From positions 26,444,101-26,508,100 of the forward strand of contig NC_092677.1 of NCBI RefSeq assembly GCF_964355755.1: DNA of 64,000 bases, in the 5' to 3' direction. Positions within the stretch are counted from its first letter, which is position 1. Each line of letters starts with the position of its first letter. The stretch comes from Antedon mediterranea (Eukaryota > Echinodermata > Crinoidea > Comatulida > Antedonidae). Position numbers and translations under genes: made by a program. The notes below the pieces were generated by a model. It saw only the letters and a list, made by a program, of their open reading frames with translations. It was not told the origin of the DNA and made no database searches. Below, in pieces: positions 1-13,002 of this stretch.

Positions 1-1140
1 ACTGTAAATGATTGTTCAGGTAAATCTATCGGGTAGTAACTAAAGTGCGAGGCCGGCAACGAGGCCGGCGAGGTAAGTCAAAGCGGGACGTCGTCTCACA
101 TACTTAGTTCAAACCAATGTTTGCTAATATACTTTTTTTTGGTATTTATTAAGTTTTTAAAGGTATTTGAACAACCACTTAATAACATACTATATTGATA
201 TTGCAAATGTTGATATAATATATAAAATAAATTTAAAAAGACAGTAAGGCAAGTTATAAAAACGTGTAAAATTGTAAAAATTAAAAAATCAAGTTTAAGT
301 TAAAATTAAGTTTTGCAACAGACGTTCATATGTTACTTGTTTTTTTGTTGTTGGAGGGCCTTGTTTTACTTTTTCTGCTCTATAAGCTAACTAATTTTGC
401 ATTGTACCCCTAGCTATTTTGGAGGCGTGTTTTTATAGATGTATAGGTATTATATCACTTTCGGTTACCACGTGAAAACTATTTCCAGGGCTTTCGTCAC
501 ATCATGAATATTCATGTGTGGATTCAGGCGCTCTATAGTTTTTGCCTTAACCTAATACAAAAAAATAATTCCCCGGTATATACACTGATGAAACAGTGAT
601 TGCGGTTTTTGTTGTTTCATTTTGATCTATTGTATTGTAATATTGTATTTGTATAGTATTAAAATAATTCAAATTGAAATAAAAATTACTTTTGCACCAC
701 GACCTAGTTGAATAATTAACGAAAAAGGCTGCACACCTTGTGTTTATGCCCGTATCGGCCTGCCGCAAGATTTTAGCCGAAGTCAGTTTTATGATCGAAA
801 TAATTCTCCCAATTACCATAAAGAACGTATCATCCCTAAATCGTCTACTGACCTAACGACACAATTTCCTTTTTTTTTGGTCCATTGTTGATTTTTGCGG
901 TTTTCATGGGTGATAGGTTCGTTAGACTTAAGTACCCTTTAAAGAATGCATTGCGTTCATCTGTTTTAATAAAATCGAGTTCAGAAATTATAATGTTTAT
1001 GTGCGACAAAAAAAACTAGACCATTTACTTTAATTAGTAGGCCTCTATCTATTGCCATGATGCTAGTAATACATATGGCGTGGCGCGAGTGCAATTATTA
1101 ACGCATTTTTTAATTGCTGGTCAGTTATTAACTCTACTTC
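1..1140. other. Non-coding stretch
   Basis: AT-rich sequence with no open frame of convincing length or composition. The 90-codon minus-strand frame at 547-819 has no recognisable motif and no splice context, so it is not annotated. Confidence 0.5.
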
Positions 1141-1842
1141 ATGAAATGGAATGACGTATCATCTTTACCATAGAGAGACAGTTTAGTGTTTTCTCTCTAG
1201 AGCACTTATACAAGCCTGGATAAGTCGTCTGAGGGCGGCCTGCTCAGTTGTTTGACTGGCGCCCTTATTACCGAGTAGCCAAAGCACGATTCGACACAAA
1301 GTGCGTTTATTAATTATTTAATTTTCATCAACTTCAAATTGTAGTTGAATTAGGCCTAAATTAACAAAACAATTGCATGTGTAAATGTCATAATTGTTTA
1401 GAAATAATAGAATTAGTTTTTTTAGTAATAATTATAGACCTTTTATGTCAACCAATGTTATGACAGTATGGAAAGGGCCGTTGATATGGGTTTATCATAG
1501 AAATGTGCGCTTAAGTGAATGCTAACTAACTAATTTAACTAATTTAATTAAAATAATTAGAATTAAAATAACTTACAACAATCTCCCCTTGTTCTTTATC
1601 ATTCAAAACTGCAGCAATAGTTGTTTTAATCGTCCCGCATTTTATCTTGATTCTTTCGTCATACTCTCCATATAATATCAACTGTGCATGCAGTACGCAT
1701 TGCTTCTGGTCTTACATTCTTGCTGAACTTTGACCAACTTTCCAGAAGTTCTTTCCAAGATAAACAATCCAGACGCTGATAGTTTGTTTAAAAGTGATGG
1801 TATACGGCGTTCGCAAGCTGGATCAGAGAGTATATCAGTTAC
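1141..1842 (-). pseudogene. Broken copy of the CaaX repeat-protein family (exons 3 and 4)
   Basis: Exon 4 relic at 1338-1141 and exon 3 relic at 1842-1578 align with the intact gene at 36436-39083. Visible damage: the acceptor AG before exon 4 has become AA; an insertion just after the VDE codons of exon 4 brings in a stop; exon 4 is cut before the part that encodes the end of the third module and the CaaX box; exon 3 has lost bases near its start and carries a 4-base CATG insertion that shifts its frame. Exons 1 and 2 are not seen upstream. Family membership is clear from nearly base-for-base stretches; loss of function is inferred from the lesions. Confidence 0.8.
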
Positions 1843-4704
1843 CTGTAATGAATAGTACAAAGCATGAATACATCATGTAGGCCTAACCTGGTAATATTCA
1901 AAATTAAAACAATGGGAACTTTGACGTGTCCTTTGAAGGCGCTTCCATATCGCATGGATGATTTCACTATGTTATGACATTTTATATATAAAAGTAATGA
2001 CGATAATCTCTTTCCTTTTAATGAACTAGGAAGTCCCAAAGGAAGCTATTGGCAGCCAGAAGACTGAATTGGAAGTAACAGAAATTGGACATTCTTTAAA
2101 ATGTTCATTGTTCGCCCCTTCCTTCTGTCGAAAAACCTAAACAGATATTTCATTTTGATAGATAGCCCTCTATCGGCAGATGTGCTGTATACAGTTATGT
2201 GATTACAACCTAAATAACAGGTCATGATTATAACAAAGATACTACACTATTTGATACCAGTAATTGTTTAGTTTAAAAGACGATCGTTTCGGTGCAGAGC
2301 CTCTTTTTCCGACATTTTATCAATTCGAAATAACGTTAATTTGAGATAGACCTGTCCGATAAAGTAATCATCCATTTAAAAAATGATTTCCATGTTTTTT
2401 TCTTTTAGTTTTCCACAGATTTAACTATAACTATCATCGAAGCAAATTGATTCCAACAGAAGGGAGAATGTAGGCCACCGAAAATCTGTTATTATTATAT
2501 ATCTATATATCTGAAAGGCAAACACAAAAGTGGGATGTCACGAAAGCTAAGACCCTCTAAGACATAAGATTACAAATTATAAGATATACGACAGCTTAAA
2601 ACGAATAATTTTAGTAGGTTGCATTTATTAATGCTTTTTACCATAAATATAATCAATATTTATCACAAACAGAAATATAACTCACAATATTTTCGCTCGT
2701 TTCGTATGTATAAGCCTATACTTTTGTTTCACAAAACTAGCCTTGCCTTGTATTTTGACTTCAAATTAATTTAACTACCTTTTAAATACCACACCTTAGA
2801 ATTAGGCCTCATAAGTACTTTTATGAAGGAGAATCATATAAAAACAAATAAATCCCTTAAATTGGTGATTTTACAGACGTGTTTCTTGCACACGCGAATT
2901 TCGTGTTCAATATTTTCGTTTCTATAGAGCGCCAAAAGAACAACAATAATAGAGGCTCAAAACTCGGTGTGGAATGCGTCTACTTTTTTAATGCGTTTAA
3001 TTTTAATATATTTTGTCAATTTGTCAATAAAAATGCTGTAATATATTACTGCTGATACTGTTCTGATTTCAAATAATATCAATCGATCTTAAAATCAACA
3101 TCACTACCTACCATAGGCCTAGTCATAATGGCGTCCTAACTAAGGGAGATATGATGAATTTTATTTTTACAGTAATATTTCATGATTTATGTAGGATTTA
3201 TAACTATATTGTTATATCTTTCTAAAATTGTGTAGGCCGTACGTTTATTTGTTTTCTTTCATTCTTAGCGTACACAATCGCACATTGCCGATGCCACCTG
3301 TATTTTTACAATGTGGATAATTTTCAGCGAATTATTCCTTTAAGGTGATCATTACTATAATCTTATGCTACGTTTTTTATTCTAGACATTCTTTAGCTCC
3401 TTTTCTACACAATTCCACGTTGTAACTGACGTAATTATTCTTCATTATTCTACAAATTCGCGAATGATTACCAGCTTATCGTCGGTACAGAATCGTAATT
3501 ATCATCTATTTTTTGACGCCTATCATAATTTGTTTACTTTGGGTTTCCTAATTTGTAATCAAAAAGTATGTAATGCATTTTAATTTCACAGTTACATAAA
3601 TAAATAAATGAAAAATTGTTTTAATTTTACTTTGTAGTGCTTAAATCAGTTTACATGAGGAATACTGAACCTATAAGTCCCATTGTATCATCGTATTCGG
3701 GATTGTCAACGTTGGACCACCCGACGAGTCTGCTTATTTCCAGTTTATTGATCAGTATAGTAACGTACTTGTTATAACACGTTACATGTCTTAACATTTT
3801 GTCCTATACCTTATTTTAAGTAAACATTAATTTGTATTAATGAAAGTCCTACAGTTAAATAAGTGTATATAAGCCCATGGAGTAATCGATGATTCTTCCG
3901 TTAATTCAAATTACATGTAGGCCTACATGAAAAGTGTCGAATGTTCAGTATTATTAAATTAGAGTGAAATGTAATTTAATTTCACTGGCATTATTAGTTT
4001 TGTGTATACGCATTGTATTTCAGTAATAAACGGCTAGGAAACATTTTTTGTACTGTATGGTAATCATTGATTGGAATAATATAATTATTTGAATATCTAC
4101 GCATGTACCACCATTTTCAACACTCTTTTCAATATATTCTAGCAATTATAGTACTTAAGCTATTTATTTTTGGTAAAATGCATTTTACTGACAGCATAAC
4201 ATTACATAGTTATAATAAGCATTTAGCGTACCAGACGTATGTTATGTTATTTTTTATTTTAATTTGTTTTTTTTCAATTGATTTAAAACATAGAAAATAA
4301 GATTTCAATTGCAACTCTTGCATATTTTACATACGTTTGACAGGTTTTGTGGGTTGAGTTTGTTAATCAGCAGGTCTCCACGTGTACTAGGCTACTGCTA
4401 GTTTAGTATATAAACAAAACTAAAAGGATAAATCAAGAGACAATTTTATAAAATTGATTATATTGTTGATTGCAATTAAATGAATGATTTCTTGGTAAAT
4501 TTCTAGCATCTAGCATTTCGATTTGTAGTAGCGCGTGACTGTGTGGGGGCGCCGTGTGACTAGAATGGTCGATTGCTACAGACAGTCCGAAATGCGATAA
4601 CACTGGAGTCCGCCCTCTACCGCCACCAAAACCGTGTGTTTTTGTCGGTTGCGAACTACCTTTCTTTTAGTTACCTGTTATGTACTTGTTTGATCTTTCT
4701 TTGA
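1843..4704. other. Non-coding stretch
   Basis: About 2.9 kb of AT-rich sequence. The short frames at 1839-2039, 4103-4300 and 4753-4947 show no domain, motif or splice context. No tandem repeat or element end was recognised apart from scattered AGGCCTA motifs. Confidence 0.45.
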
Positions 4705-5498
4705 AGTTTTGCAATTTCGCTGTGGAAATGCAATTATAGAGCCACCAATATTTTGCAAGGTTTTGGCATAAATCAGGTGAAAATAGAATTTAGTTGTACC
4801 ATGAACATTCATTATTTGATTGAATATCACTTTGATCATAAAACAATGCCACGTGATACAATCATATCAGAGAAGAGTGAAATTGACCGTAAAAAGTACA
4901 TTTCTTTCTATTCACCGCTACCATTGATTGTCATGGAGAATCTATAAGGGGTTTTTACTAATCTGAATCGACATTGTACCAGACAAAATTGACTTCTCTG
5001 ATTGTACTGTCATTAAAAACTAATTCAATAATAGGCCTTTTTTACAACTGCAGTTTTCGTCCAATATGACAATAATGAACGATATTTATGAGAGAATTCA
5101 TCTGGAGGACGCGGGCATGTAGGTTTCTGAACAAAATTATTCAGTCTAAAGTTGATGTTCCCCTTTATGGGGTACTGTAAATAAGGGACTTTTTACCACC
5201 TTTAATAAACTGACAGATTATTACGTGCTAATACAGCTATTACCCAAAACGAGGGAAACCAGTAAACACATACTAGCTAACCTGTCACCCCGTACGTGAG
5301 CATATATCGAATACTGTTGACTAATGAGATATAATTTACAAAAGGTAGACGTGACCAAGGTGTCTTGGGGAAAAATTATCTAAAAATTGATATTATTAAT
5401 TGTTATTTTCTACTAGATGTCATTCACTATGGCATGCAATTAGTATAAAACACGAATCAATAATAACAGCCGTGAGAAATTGGGTATTGCGACACTTA

Positions 5499-5535
5499 TA
5501 ATCTTACACATTAAATAATGTGTAAGATTATTAAG
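5499..5535. repeat. Perfect hairpin ATAATCTTACACATT
   Basis: ATAATCTTACACATT is followed after a few bases by AATGTGTAAGATTAT, a 15-bp stem with a tiny loop. Imperfect versions recur at 6531, 8679, 9750, 13651, 14820 and 16403, always at the same place inside the large repeat. Confidence 0.7.
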
Positions 5536-5849
5536 ACATTCTATAATTAGTAAGTCAATGTTTCGGTCATGTAATTATTTGTTTTTTGATATTTTATAAT
5601 TTACATGCCTATATCTCGTGACAAAAAATTCTTAAATTATGACAACAGTGATCTGTAGGCGTAAAAAGGCAATGACCGTGTAATTAAAAATATCTCATCA
5701 ATTTCTAGAAACAGATACCGTAGAGATCGTGGACGTGAAAAAGAACGTTAAACAAAATGACGATGGACAAAATAGACCAAAATATAGAAATTTAGATTGA
5801 AGAAAGAAAAATACCGTGGCACTTGGTCAGCAATGACTTGGTCAGCAAT

Positions 5850-6330
5850 GCTAAATGTCTATAAAGCTTTGATTTTACCAGTTATTACATATTCCAAGTG
5901 AAAATTGTAATATTGGTAGACTTGAGAATATTCAGAAAAAGGCTACAGGTCTGTATTTATTTTATATCAAAAAGAAAGGAATTGGATATATATTAAAGAC
6001 CTTACATATTTTACGTATAGAAAATATCTTTATAGACTAAACCAAGTGAAAGGTGTGGAGGACGATTGTAACTGGAAGGCAAAAACCAACACTTTTCTAA
6101 ACTCCTCTTTTGTAATTTTTCCTAGTCTATGGGAAAATGTTCCACAGGATATTAAAAAATGCACTTCGGTTACCAACTTTAAAGCTCAAATTATTGATCA
6201 CCTGATTTCATTATACTAACTTTGACAATTATTATGACTTTTTAGTTTTAATTTTCATTACAATTTTTTTGTATATTTACTTAATGTATTGTGTTTAAGT
6301 CATTTTAATTAATCTGTTAAATTCGTTTTT
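5850..6330 (+). mobile_element. LINE 3'-end fragment (copy 1)
   Basis: An interrupted frame carries the C-terminal end of a non-LTR retrotransposon reverse transcriptase, with a YKALILPVITYS-like stretch, then FPSLWENVPQDIKKC and a final FKAQIIDHL before a stop near 6218. This matches the usual 'LWNSLPxxIKxxxSxxxFK' end of CR1/L2-type ORF2 proteins. Stops and frameshifts upstream make it inactive. The same fragment recurs near 9083 and 13003, so it was probably carried along with the surrounding repeat. Confidence 0.6.
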
Positions 6331-7019
6331 AAATAATTGCTGTGTTGACGTTGGAGCAAACAGTAAATTCTGTTCAGGCCTGCTGTATGCCTATTAAATA
6401 TTATATCAATATAATATTGAGTGACATGCCCTGCTGTATTTTTAAAGTTTGTTAGGTAATATGGTTGTCAAAGTGACCTCTAAATTCTGTCAGATTATAT
6501 GTGATGTGGGCATAAAAGGCAATGATCGTGCACATAATCTTACGCATTCAATACTGCCTAAGATTATATTAAGTACCACAAGATATTTTCCTTTGAAACC
6601 AAACGATCACTATTTATTTCTAGATTATTAGGTAAATATTTTTTGAAATTTTATTATCTATAGGCCTTTCTCGTGACAAACATCTTAAATTATGACAACA
6701 GTGATCTGTGGGTGAAAGGTAATGACCGTGGACGATCACTATCTATTATTACTAGAAATATATAGGGATCGGTGGACATAAAAATATAAACCGTGCACTA
6801 CAATTCCACGGGTAAATTTTTTCTATTTGACATGTTGAAAGAAGAAATCAAGAGTTAGGCCTATAATAAAAAGTGTTTAAAGTTAATCACAATAACGATG
6901 AAAAAAACAGACCTTAAAGAAATTATTGGAGAAAGTGTAAGATCATTCAAGTATCCGGTTTACCAGTTTTACCTCCACCAACCTCTATGTATTTCTAGAA
7001 ATATTAAGTCAATTTGCTA

Positions 7020-7024
7020 AGGTG
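7020..7024. other. Unoccupied target site AGGTG of the foldback element
   Basis: The sequence TGCTAAGGTGTTCTTTCTC is continuous here. In the sister copy the same sequence is split by the 886-bp element at 10561-11446, with AGGTG on both sides. This is therefore the paralogous pre-insertion site and defines a 5-bp target duplication. Confidence 0.75.
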
Positions 7025-7887
7025 TTCTTTCTCATTTTGTACTTTTCTTACGCTAAAATGAAAATTAATTTGTCCAATTAATGTCGAGGTTCTACTAATA
7101 AAGGTTATAACAATGATAACTACATATTCATAAATAATGCAAATAAAAATAAAATCGGCTACATAGGCCTAAAAAATGTTAATAAAACCATCATTAATTA
7201 GCAGTCTGAACTACTGCCTCATCAATGAGGTCCATATTAGTTACCATTATGGATGATTTAAATTATTCAATTTATATCCTCGTGTTTTGTATGTATGTTT
7301 TACATTACATCGCTGGAATTTTATATAATAATCTTTATTGTCTTTCTTTCTTGTTTGTTCTTTTTCACATACATAAAATCAAAACTAAAGACAAAAGACC
7401 AAAAAAAAAAAGCTTTCGCTTATCGAGTTTTGGTCTTTTAAAATAAGTAAAACCTAAACTAGAACGTATATCATTTCTGAGAAAGAAAAATCTGAAGAAA
7501 ATTAATTACATAAATGAAAATTAATAACTCACTGGCATTATCAATATGAATATGAAATAAGTAATAGAAGAGTATTATACACATTTTTTGTTTGTTTTTT
7601 AAATAGAAAAAACTAGAAACCTACTCGTCGTAAGCATAGCAACTTTGCTTTGCATGGGAGTCAATTATGCTTTTTTCAAAATGGTGAGTGTGATACTTTA
7701 GAAACTTTGCTGTGCAGTTTGAATGTTGTTATCAAATTAAAATAGTTGTACGGCACGGGATATAGGAGAACATCAAAACAATAATAGTTTGTCACATACC
7801 ATGATTTTTAAAGTAGGAAGACGACTGTACCATTTCGATGAAAAGTTCTGTAGTAGGCCAAACAGTAACTAACAGTAGCTACACAAA

Positions 7888-10555
7888 TGAAGTTTTGCAA
7901 TTTCGCGGTGGAAATGCAATTATAGAGCCACCAATATTTTGCATGGTTTTGGCATAAATCAGGTGAAAATAGAATTTATTTCTACCATGAACATTCATTA
8001 CTTGATTGAATATCACTTAGATCATAAAACAATGCCACGTGATACAATCATATCAGGAAAGAGTGAAATTGACCGTAAAAAGTAAATTTCTTTCTATTCA
8101 CCGCTACCATTGATTGAATCTATAAGGAGTTTTTACTAATCTGAATCGACATTGTACCAGACAAAATTGACTTCTCTGATTGTACTGTCATTAAAAACTA
8201 AATCAACAATAGGCCTTTTTTCAAAATTGTATGAATTTAAGTTTTACAACTGCAGTTTTCGTCCAATATGACAATAATGAACGATATTTATGAGAGAATT
8301 CATCTGGAGGACGCGGGCATGTAGGTTTCTGAACAAAATTATTAAGTCTAAATTTGATGTTGCCCTTTTATGGGGTACTGTAAATAAGGGACTTGATACC
8401 GTCTTTAATAAACTGACAGATTATTACGTGCTATACAGTTATTACCCAAAACGAGGTAAACCAGTAAACACATACCGGTACTAGCTAACCTGTCACCTTG
8501 TACGTGTGCATATCGAGTACTGTTGACTAATGAGATATAATTTACAAAAGGTAGACGTGACCAAGTCTTGGGGAAAAATTATCTAAAAATTGCTATTATT
8601 AATTGTTATTATCTACTAGATGTCATTCACTATGACATGCAATTGATGACAGCCGTGAGAAATTGGGTATTGCGACACTTATAATCTTACACATTAAACA
8701 ATGTGCAAGATTATTAAGACATTTGCTTTTTAAGCCAACCGACCACTGTTTATTTCTATCTATTCTATAATTAGTAGGTCAATGTTTCGGTCATGTAATT
8801 ATTAGTTTTTTGATATTGTATAATTTATATGCCTATATCTCGTGACAAAAATCTCAAATTATGACAGTGATCTGTAGGCGTAAAAAGGCAATGACCGTGT
8901 ACTTAAAAATATCTCATCAATTTCTAGAAACAGATACCGTAGAGATCGTGGACGTGAAAAAGAACGTTAAACAAAATGACGATGGACAAAATAGACCAAA
9001 ATATAGAAATTTAGATTGAAGAAAGAAAAATACCGTGGCACTTGGTCAGCAATGACTTGGTCAGCAATGCTAAATGTCTATAAAGCTTTGATTTCACCAG
9101 TTATTACATATTCCAAATGAAAATTGTAATATTGGTAGACTTTAGAATATTCAGAAAAAGGCTACAGGATTTGTATTTATTTTATATAAAAAAGAAAGGA
9201 ATTGAATATATATTAAAGAACTTACATATTTTAAGTATAGAAAATATCTTTATAGACTAAACCAAGTGAAAGGTGTGGAGGAAGATTGTAACTGGAAAGC
9301 AAAAACCAACACTTTTCTAAACTCCTCTTTTGTAATTTTTCCTAGTCTATGGGAAAATTTTCCACAGGATATTAAAAAATGCACTTCGGTTACCAACTTT
9401 AAACCTCAAATTATTGATCACCTGATTTCATTATACTAACTTTGACAATTATTATGACTTTTTAGTTTTAATTTTCATTACAATTTTTTTGTATATTTAC
9501 TTAATGTATTGTGTTTAAGTCATTTTAATTAATCTGTTAAATTTGTTTTTAAATAATTGTTGTGTTAACGTTGGAGCAAACCGTAAATTCTGTTCAGACC
9601 TATGCCTATTAAAATATTATATCAATACAATATTGAGTAAGAGGCCCTGCTGTATTTTCAAAGTTTATGAGGTAATATGGTTGTCAAAGTGACCTCTAAA
9701 TTCTGTCAGATTATATGTGATCGGTGGGCATAAAGGCAATGATCGTGCACATAATCTTACGCATTAAATACTGCCTAAGATTATATTAAGTACCACAAGA
9801 TATTTGCCTTTGAAACCAACCGATCACTATTTATTTCTAGATTATTAGGTAAATGTTTCGGTTATAATGCAATTATCAGTTTTTTGATATTTTATTATCT
9901 ATAGGCCTTTCTCGTGACAAAAAATCTCAAATTATGACAACAGTGATCTGTGGATGAAAGGTAATGACCGTGGACGATCACTATCTGTTATTACTAGAAA
10001 TATAGAGGGATCGGTGGACGTAAAAATTTAAACCGTGCACTACAATTCCGCTGGTAAATGTTATCTTTTTGACATGTTGAAAGAAGAAATCAAGAGTTAG
10101 GCGTATAAAAAGTTTCGGAGTTAATCACAATAACGATGGGAAAATTATTATTATTGGAGAAAGTGTAAGATTATTCAAGTGTCCGGTTTACCATTTTTAC
10201 CTCCACCAACCTCTGTGTATTTCTAGATATATTAAGTCAATTTGTCAGTCATTATTGAGTAATAAACTTTAAAACTATCATGCTCTCAGCGTATATGTGT
10301 AATTCAATGATTTAGATTGTTCATGTATTCCTTCTATTTTATTTGAAAATGATTCAAATATCCAGTCAATAGACAACGAGATAAAACCAACTTGTGAAAA
10401 ACAGTAATAATGTTTATACCGATATGTTTGATATTAGGCTATTATTTTTTTAAATCATGCAAATAAAAATTAACACGTACAATTTACGGTGGTACCGTAC
10501 TAAAACAATACAAAGGCTGAACAAATGTTATTGAGTTTAGTGCAATTAGATGCTA
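7888..10555. repeat. Palindrome-rich dispersed repeat, copy 2 (left part)
   Basis: Direct repeat of copy 1, with the same order of landmarks and many small indels. It resumes at 11447-12140 on the far side of the foldback element. The open frame at 8290-8484 is not kept in copy 1, so it is not annotated as a gene. Confidence 0.65.
9083..9560 (+). mobile_element. LINE 3'-end fragment (copy 2)
   Basis: Duplicate of the fragment at 5850-6330, again ending in the SLWEN-x-PQDIKKC region and a T-rich 3' trailer. It has the same internal stops, so it was non-functional before or during the duplication. Confidence 0.55.
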
Positions 10556-10560
10556 AGGTG

Positions 10561-11446
10561 TGTGGAGCCGTGAAATGTGCAAAAAGTCACATTTGTGCAA
10601 ACAGCCACATTTTTGTAAACATTTTACCTTTAAATGTGCAAACAACCACATTTTGTGCAAACATTTCACCTTCAAATGTGCAAATCTGTAAAAATTCATT
10701 ACCCGCAAATGTGCAAACATCTCGCCGTTAAATGTAAAAACGATCAGTTTTGACGTTAAATGTGCAAAAGGTAATCTACAAATGTGCAAAGCATTTCTTC
10801 AACCAAACTCCTATTCCATTTTATATTTTTGGTTCGTAAGTCAACTCGGCCTCAAGTCAACTCGGCCTCACGTCAACTCGGCCAAAAACTAACTAACTAA
10901 CATTCACATTCATTCTAATATTCATCCCTATAACATGCGTACTTCGTTTTTATTATTTTTCTTCTGTTCATTAGACTTATTTTGTCCTATTCATTTGCAC
11001 TTTTTGCGTTTCATACTTTAAGGTGGCCTAGTTGACGTGAGGCCGAGTTGACTTGTGGGCGAGTTGACTTGGGGTCGACTTGAATTTGACTGAGACGGGT
11101 TAAAGCCTTTGATCATAATAAAATACAACAGTATAACTAGTTATTATGATATTGAGCATTTTAAATTTATTAGACTCTTTTTCCTATTGTTATTTCTACT
11201 CTGAAAGACCTACGAACCAAAAATATAAAATGTAATAGGAATTTGACTGAATAAATGATTTGCACATTTGTAGAATACCTTTTGCACATTTAACGTCAAA
11301 ACTGACCGTTTTTACATTTAACGGCGTGATGTTTGCACATTTGCGGTTAATGAATGTTTACAGATTTGCACATTTGAAGGTAAAATGTTTGCACAAATGT
11401 GGTTGTTTGCACAAATGTGACTTTTTGCACATTTCACGGCTCCACA
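10561..11446. mobile_element. Foldback-type inverted-repeat element, 886 bp
   Basis: The termini are TGTGGAGCCGTGAAATGTGC on the left and its reverse complement on the right. Each arm is about 300 bp and is packed with variants of AAATGTGCAAA (left) or TTTGCACATTT (right). A second inverted pair inside the arms repeats AGTCAACTCGGCC and GGCCGAGTTGACT. The element is flanked by AGGTG on both sides, and the intact target survives at 7020. No transposase frame is present, so it must be mobilised in trans. The 5-bp duplication does not by itself fix the superfamily. The open frames at 10525-10789 and 11260-11508 are artefacts of the repeats. Confidence 0.85.
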
Positions 11447-12140
11447 AGGTGTTCTTTCTCATTTTGTACTTTTCTTACGCTGAAATGAAAACTAATTTGT
11501 CCAGTTAAAGTCGTGGTTCTACTAATAAAGGTTATAACAATGATAACTACACATTCATAAATAACGCAAATAAAAATGAAATCGGCTACGTAGGCCTAAA
11601 AATGTTAATAAAACCATCATTAATTAGCAGTCTGAACTACTGCCTCATGAGGTCTATATTATAGTTACCACCATGGATGATTTAGATTATTCATATTTTA
11701 TAATAATGTATAATATGATAATTATATAGCCTGTTGCTGAAATTGCATTACTCGTCGTAAGCATAAACACATTGTTATACTTATTGCATTCGAGTCAATG
11801 ATGGGCCTTTTTTCAAAATTGTATAAAGTAAAGATGTTTTACAACTGCAGTTTTCATCAAATATGACAATGCTATATGAACGAGATATGACAGGATTAAT
11901 CGGCGCGGGGAAATTTGTTGTTGCCATTGCTATTTCTGTGGTGCTTTTATACCGTCTTTAATGAGTGTGAAACTTTGCTGTACAATCCACAGTATAAATG
12001 TCATTTGCAAATTAAAATAAATTGACCGCGTAGATAGTTATACAAATAGTTTGTCACATACCATTGTTACAGTAGCAGACAATGTGCTTGTTCTAGTGTG
12101 AAAAGTACCGTAGTAGGCATAAACAGTCCTACACAAGCTA
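11447..12140. repeat. Palindrome-rich dispersed repeat, copy 2 (right part)
   Basis: Continues the repeat after the foldback insertion. 11447-11700 matches 7020-7260, and later blocks match 7600-7690 and 8200-8290, so the region is a mosaic of the unit. A 100-codon plus-strand frame at 12141-12443 is interrupted in the homologous sequence at 15780-16020 and is not supported as a gene. Confidence 0.5.
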
Positions 12141-12445
12141 ATGGTAGCTACGTTACTGGAACTGTTCAAAAACACAGCCTTTGCTCTCAGCGACGTGTTA
12201 TCTTATTTCACTCAACAATTATGCAAGGCACGATACATGTGCACCTGTGCTTTTGCAATGTGTAATCCATCAATTCTAGCAATTCACCATATTTGGAAGG
12301 GAAGCTGTTGTAAACGTAACGTCACAGAAAATAAATTTCAAAGGCAAAACACGAATAAAGAGTTAGGAAAATATCAGAATAAATTTAACATGAAACATCT
12401 CCCAGACATTTTCGTGAATTTTTGTTTTCTTTTTTCCCCTTAAAT

Positions 12446-12583
12446 CGTGGTTCCCACTAGGACGAACCAAGGACGTAAGCGCGCCGCAAGTAAATTAACC
12501 AATCACAATGCGAAGGATCATTATTCATCGCGTCGTGATCGGGTCAAATTACTTGCGTCCTTGCGTTGCGAGAACCAAGCTTA
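12446..12583. mobile_element. Short inverted-repeat element (MITE-like)
   Basis: The left end TGGTTCCCACTAGGACG and the right end CTTGCGTTGCGAGAACCA are imperfect inverted repeats, and the next inward blocks (AAGGACGTAAG and CTTGCGTCCTTG) pair as well. A related half-element lies at 14065-14135. No coding capacity. Confidence 0.55.
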
Positions 12584-12859
12584 AAATAAAATCATATCGC
12601 TCCGGTATTGATTTTTTACTGCTGCGCATGCTGACGCTACGCGCGGTCTTCCGAGAACATAATACTTAATACATGATTAACGAAGGTATTTTAGTTTAAA
12701 AACGCTATATTATAAGAATAATAATGGCTTTTTATATAGCCCCCTAATATGGTAAATGAATGATATTATTATTGAACTTATTAAATTGAAATTTGTTTCT
12801 TGTTTTTTGTTTTCTATACTTACGGCTACAGAATTTGAAAATTATTGTTAATATTGAGA

Positions 12860-12990
12860 TTATGTATCGAATTGTGGAATTTTCTCTTCGAGTAAACGTG
12901 CTATAAAGTTTACTTTCAAACAAATAAGAAAAATATACATTATGTAAGTAATAAGAAAAGCAAACTTCTTGCTTTTGTTTCAATTCAAGC
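12860..12990 (-). pseudogene. Eroded scrap of CaaX-family exon 4
   Basis: On the minus strand, ACTCGAAG, then GAAAATTCCACA, then a CATAATCTC end follow the order seen in the last exon of the intact gene at 19884-22490. Only the last ~40 codons are traceable and the frame is lost. Similar scraps lie at 16180 and 18893. Confidence 0.5.
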
Positions 12991-13002
12991 TTTAATTTTT
13001 CC

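Larger units (their letters stand above)
4705..7700. repeat. Palindrome-rich dispersed repeat, copy 1
   Basis: Nearly the whole segment recurs about 3.2 kb to the right (copy 2, from 7888), and parts recur at 11447-12140, 13003-13905, 14560-15800 and 16320-16720. Shared landmarks in order are a GAAGTTTTGCAATTTCGC start, a LINE 3' end, ATAATCTTACRCATT hairpins, TGACCGTGGACGATCAC blocks with CTATTTCTAGAAATAG palindromes, and a TACTCGTCGTAAGCATA end. No protein is encoded. It could be a large non-autonomous transposon or a segmental duplication that captured elements; ends are approximate. Confidence 0.6.

Noticed and set aside
12141-12443. 100-codon plus-strand frame
   Set aside because: The homologous repeat sequence at 15780-16020 does not keep the frame.
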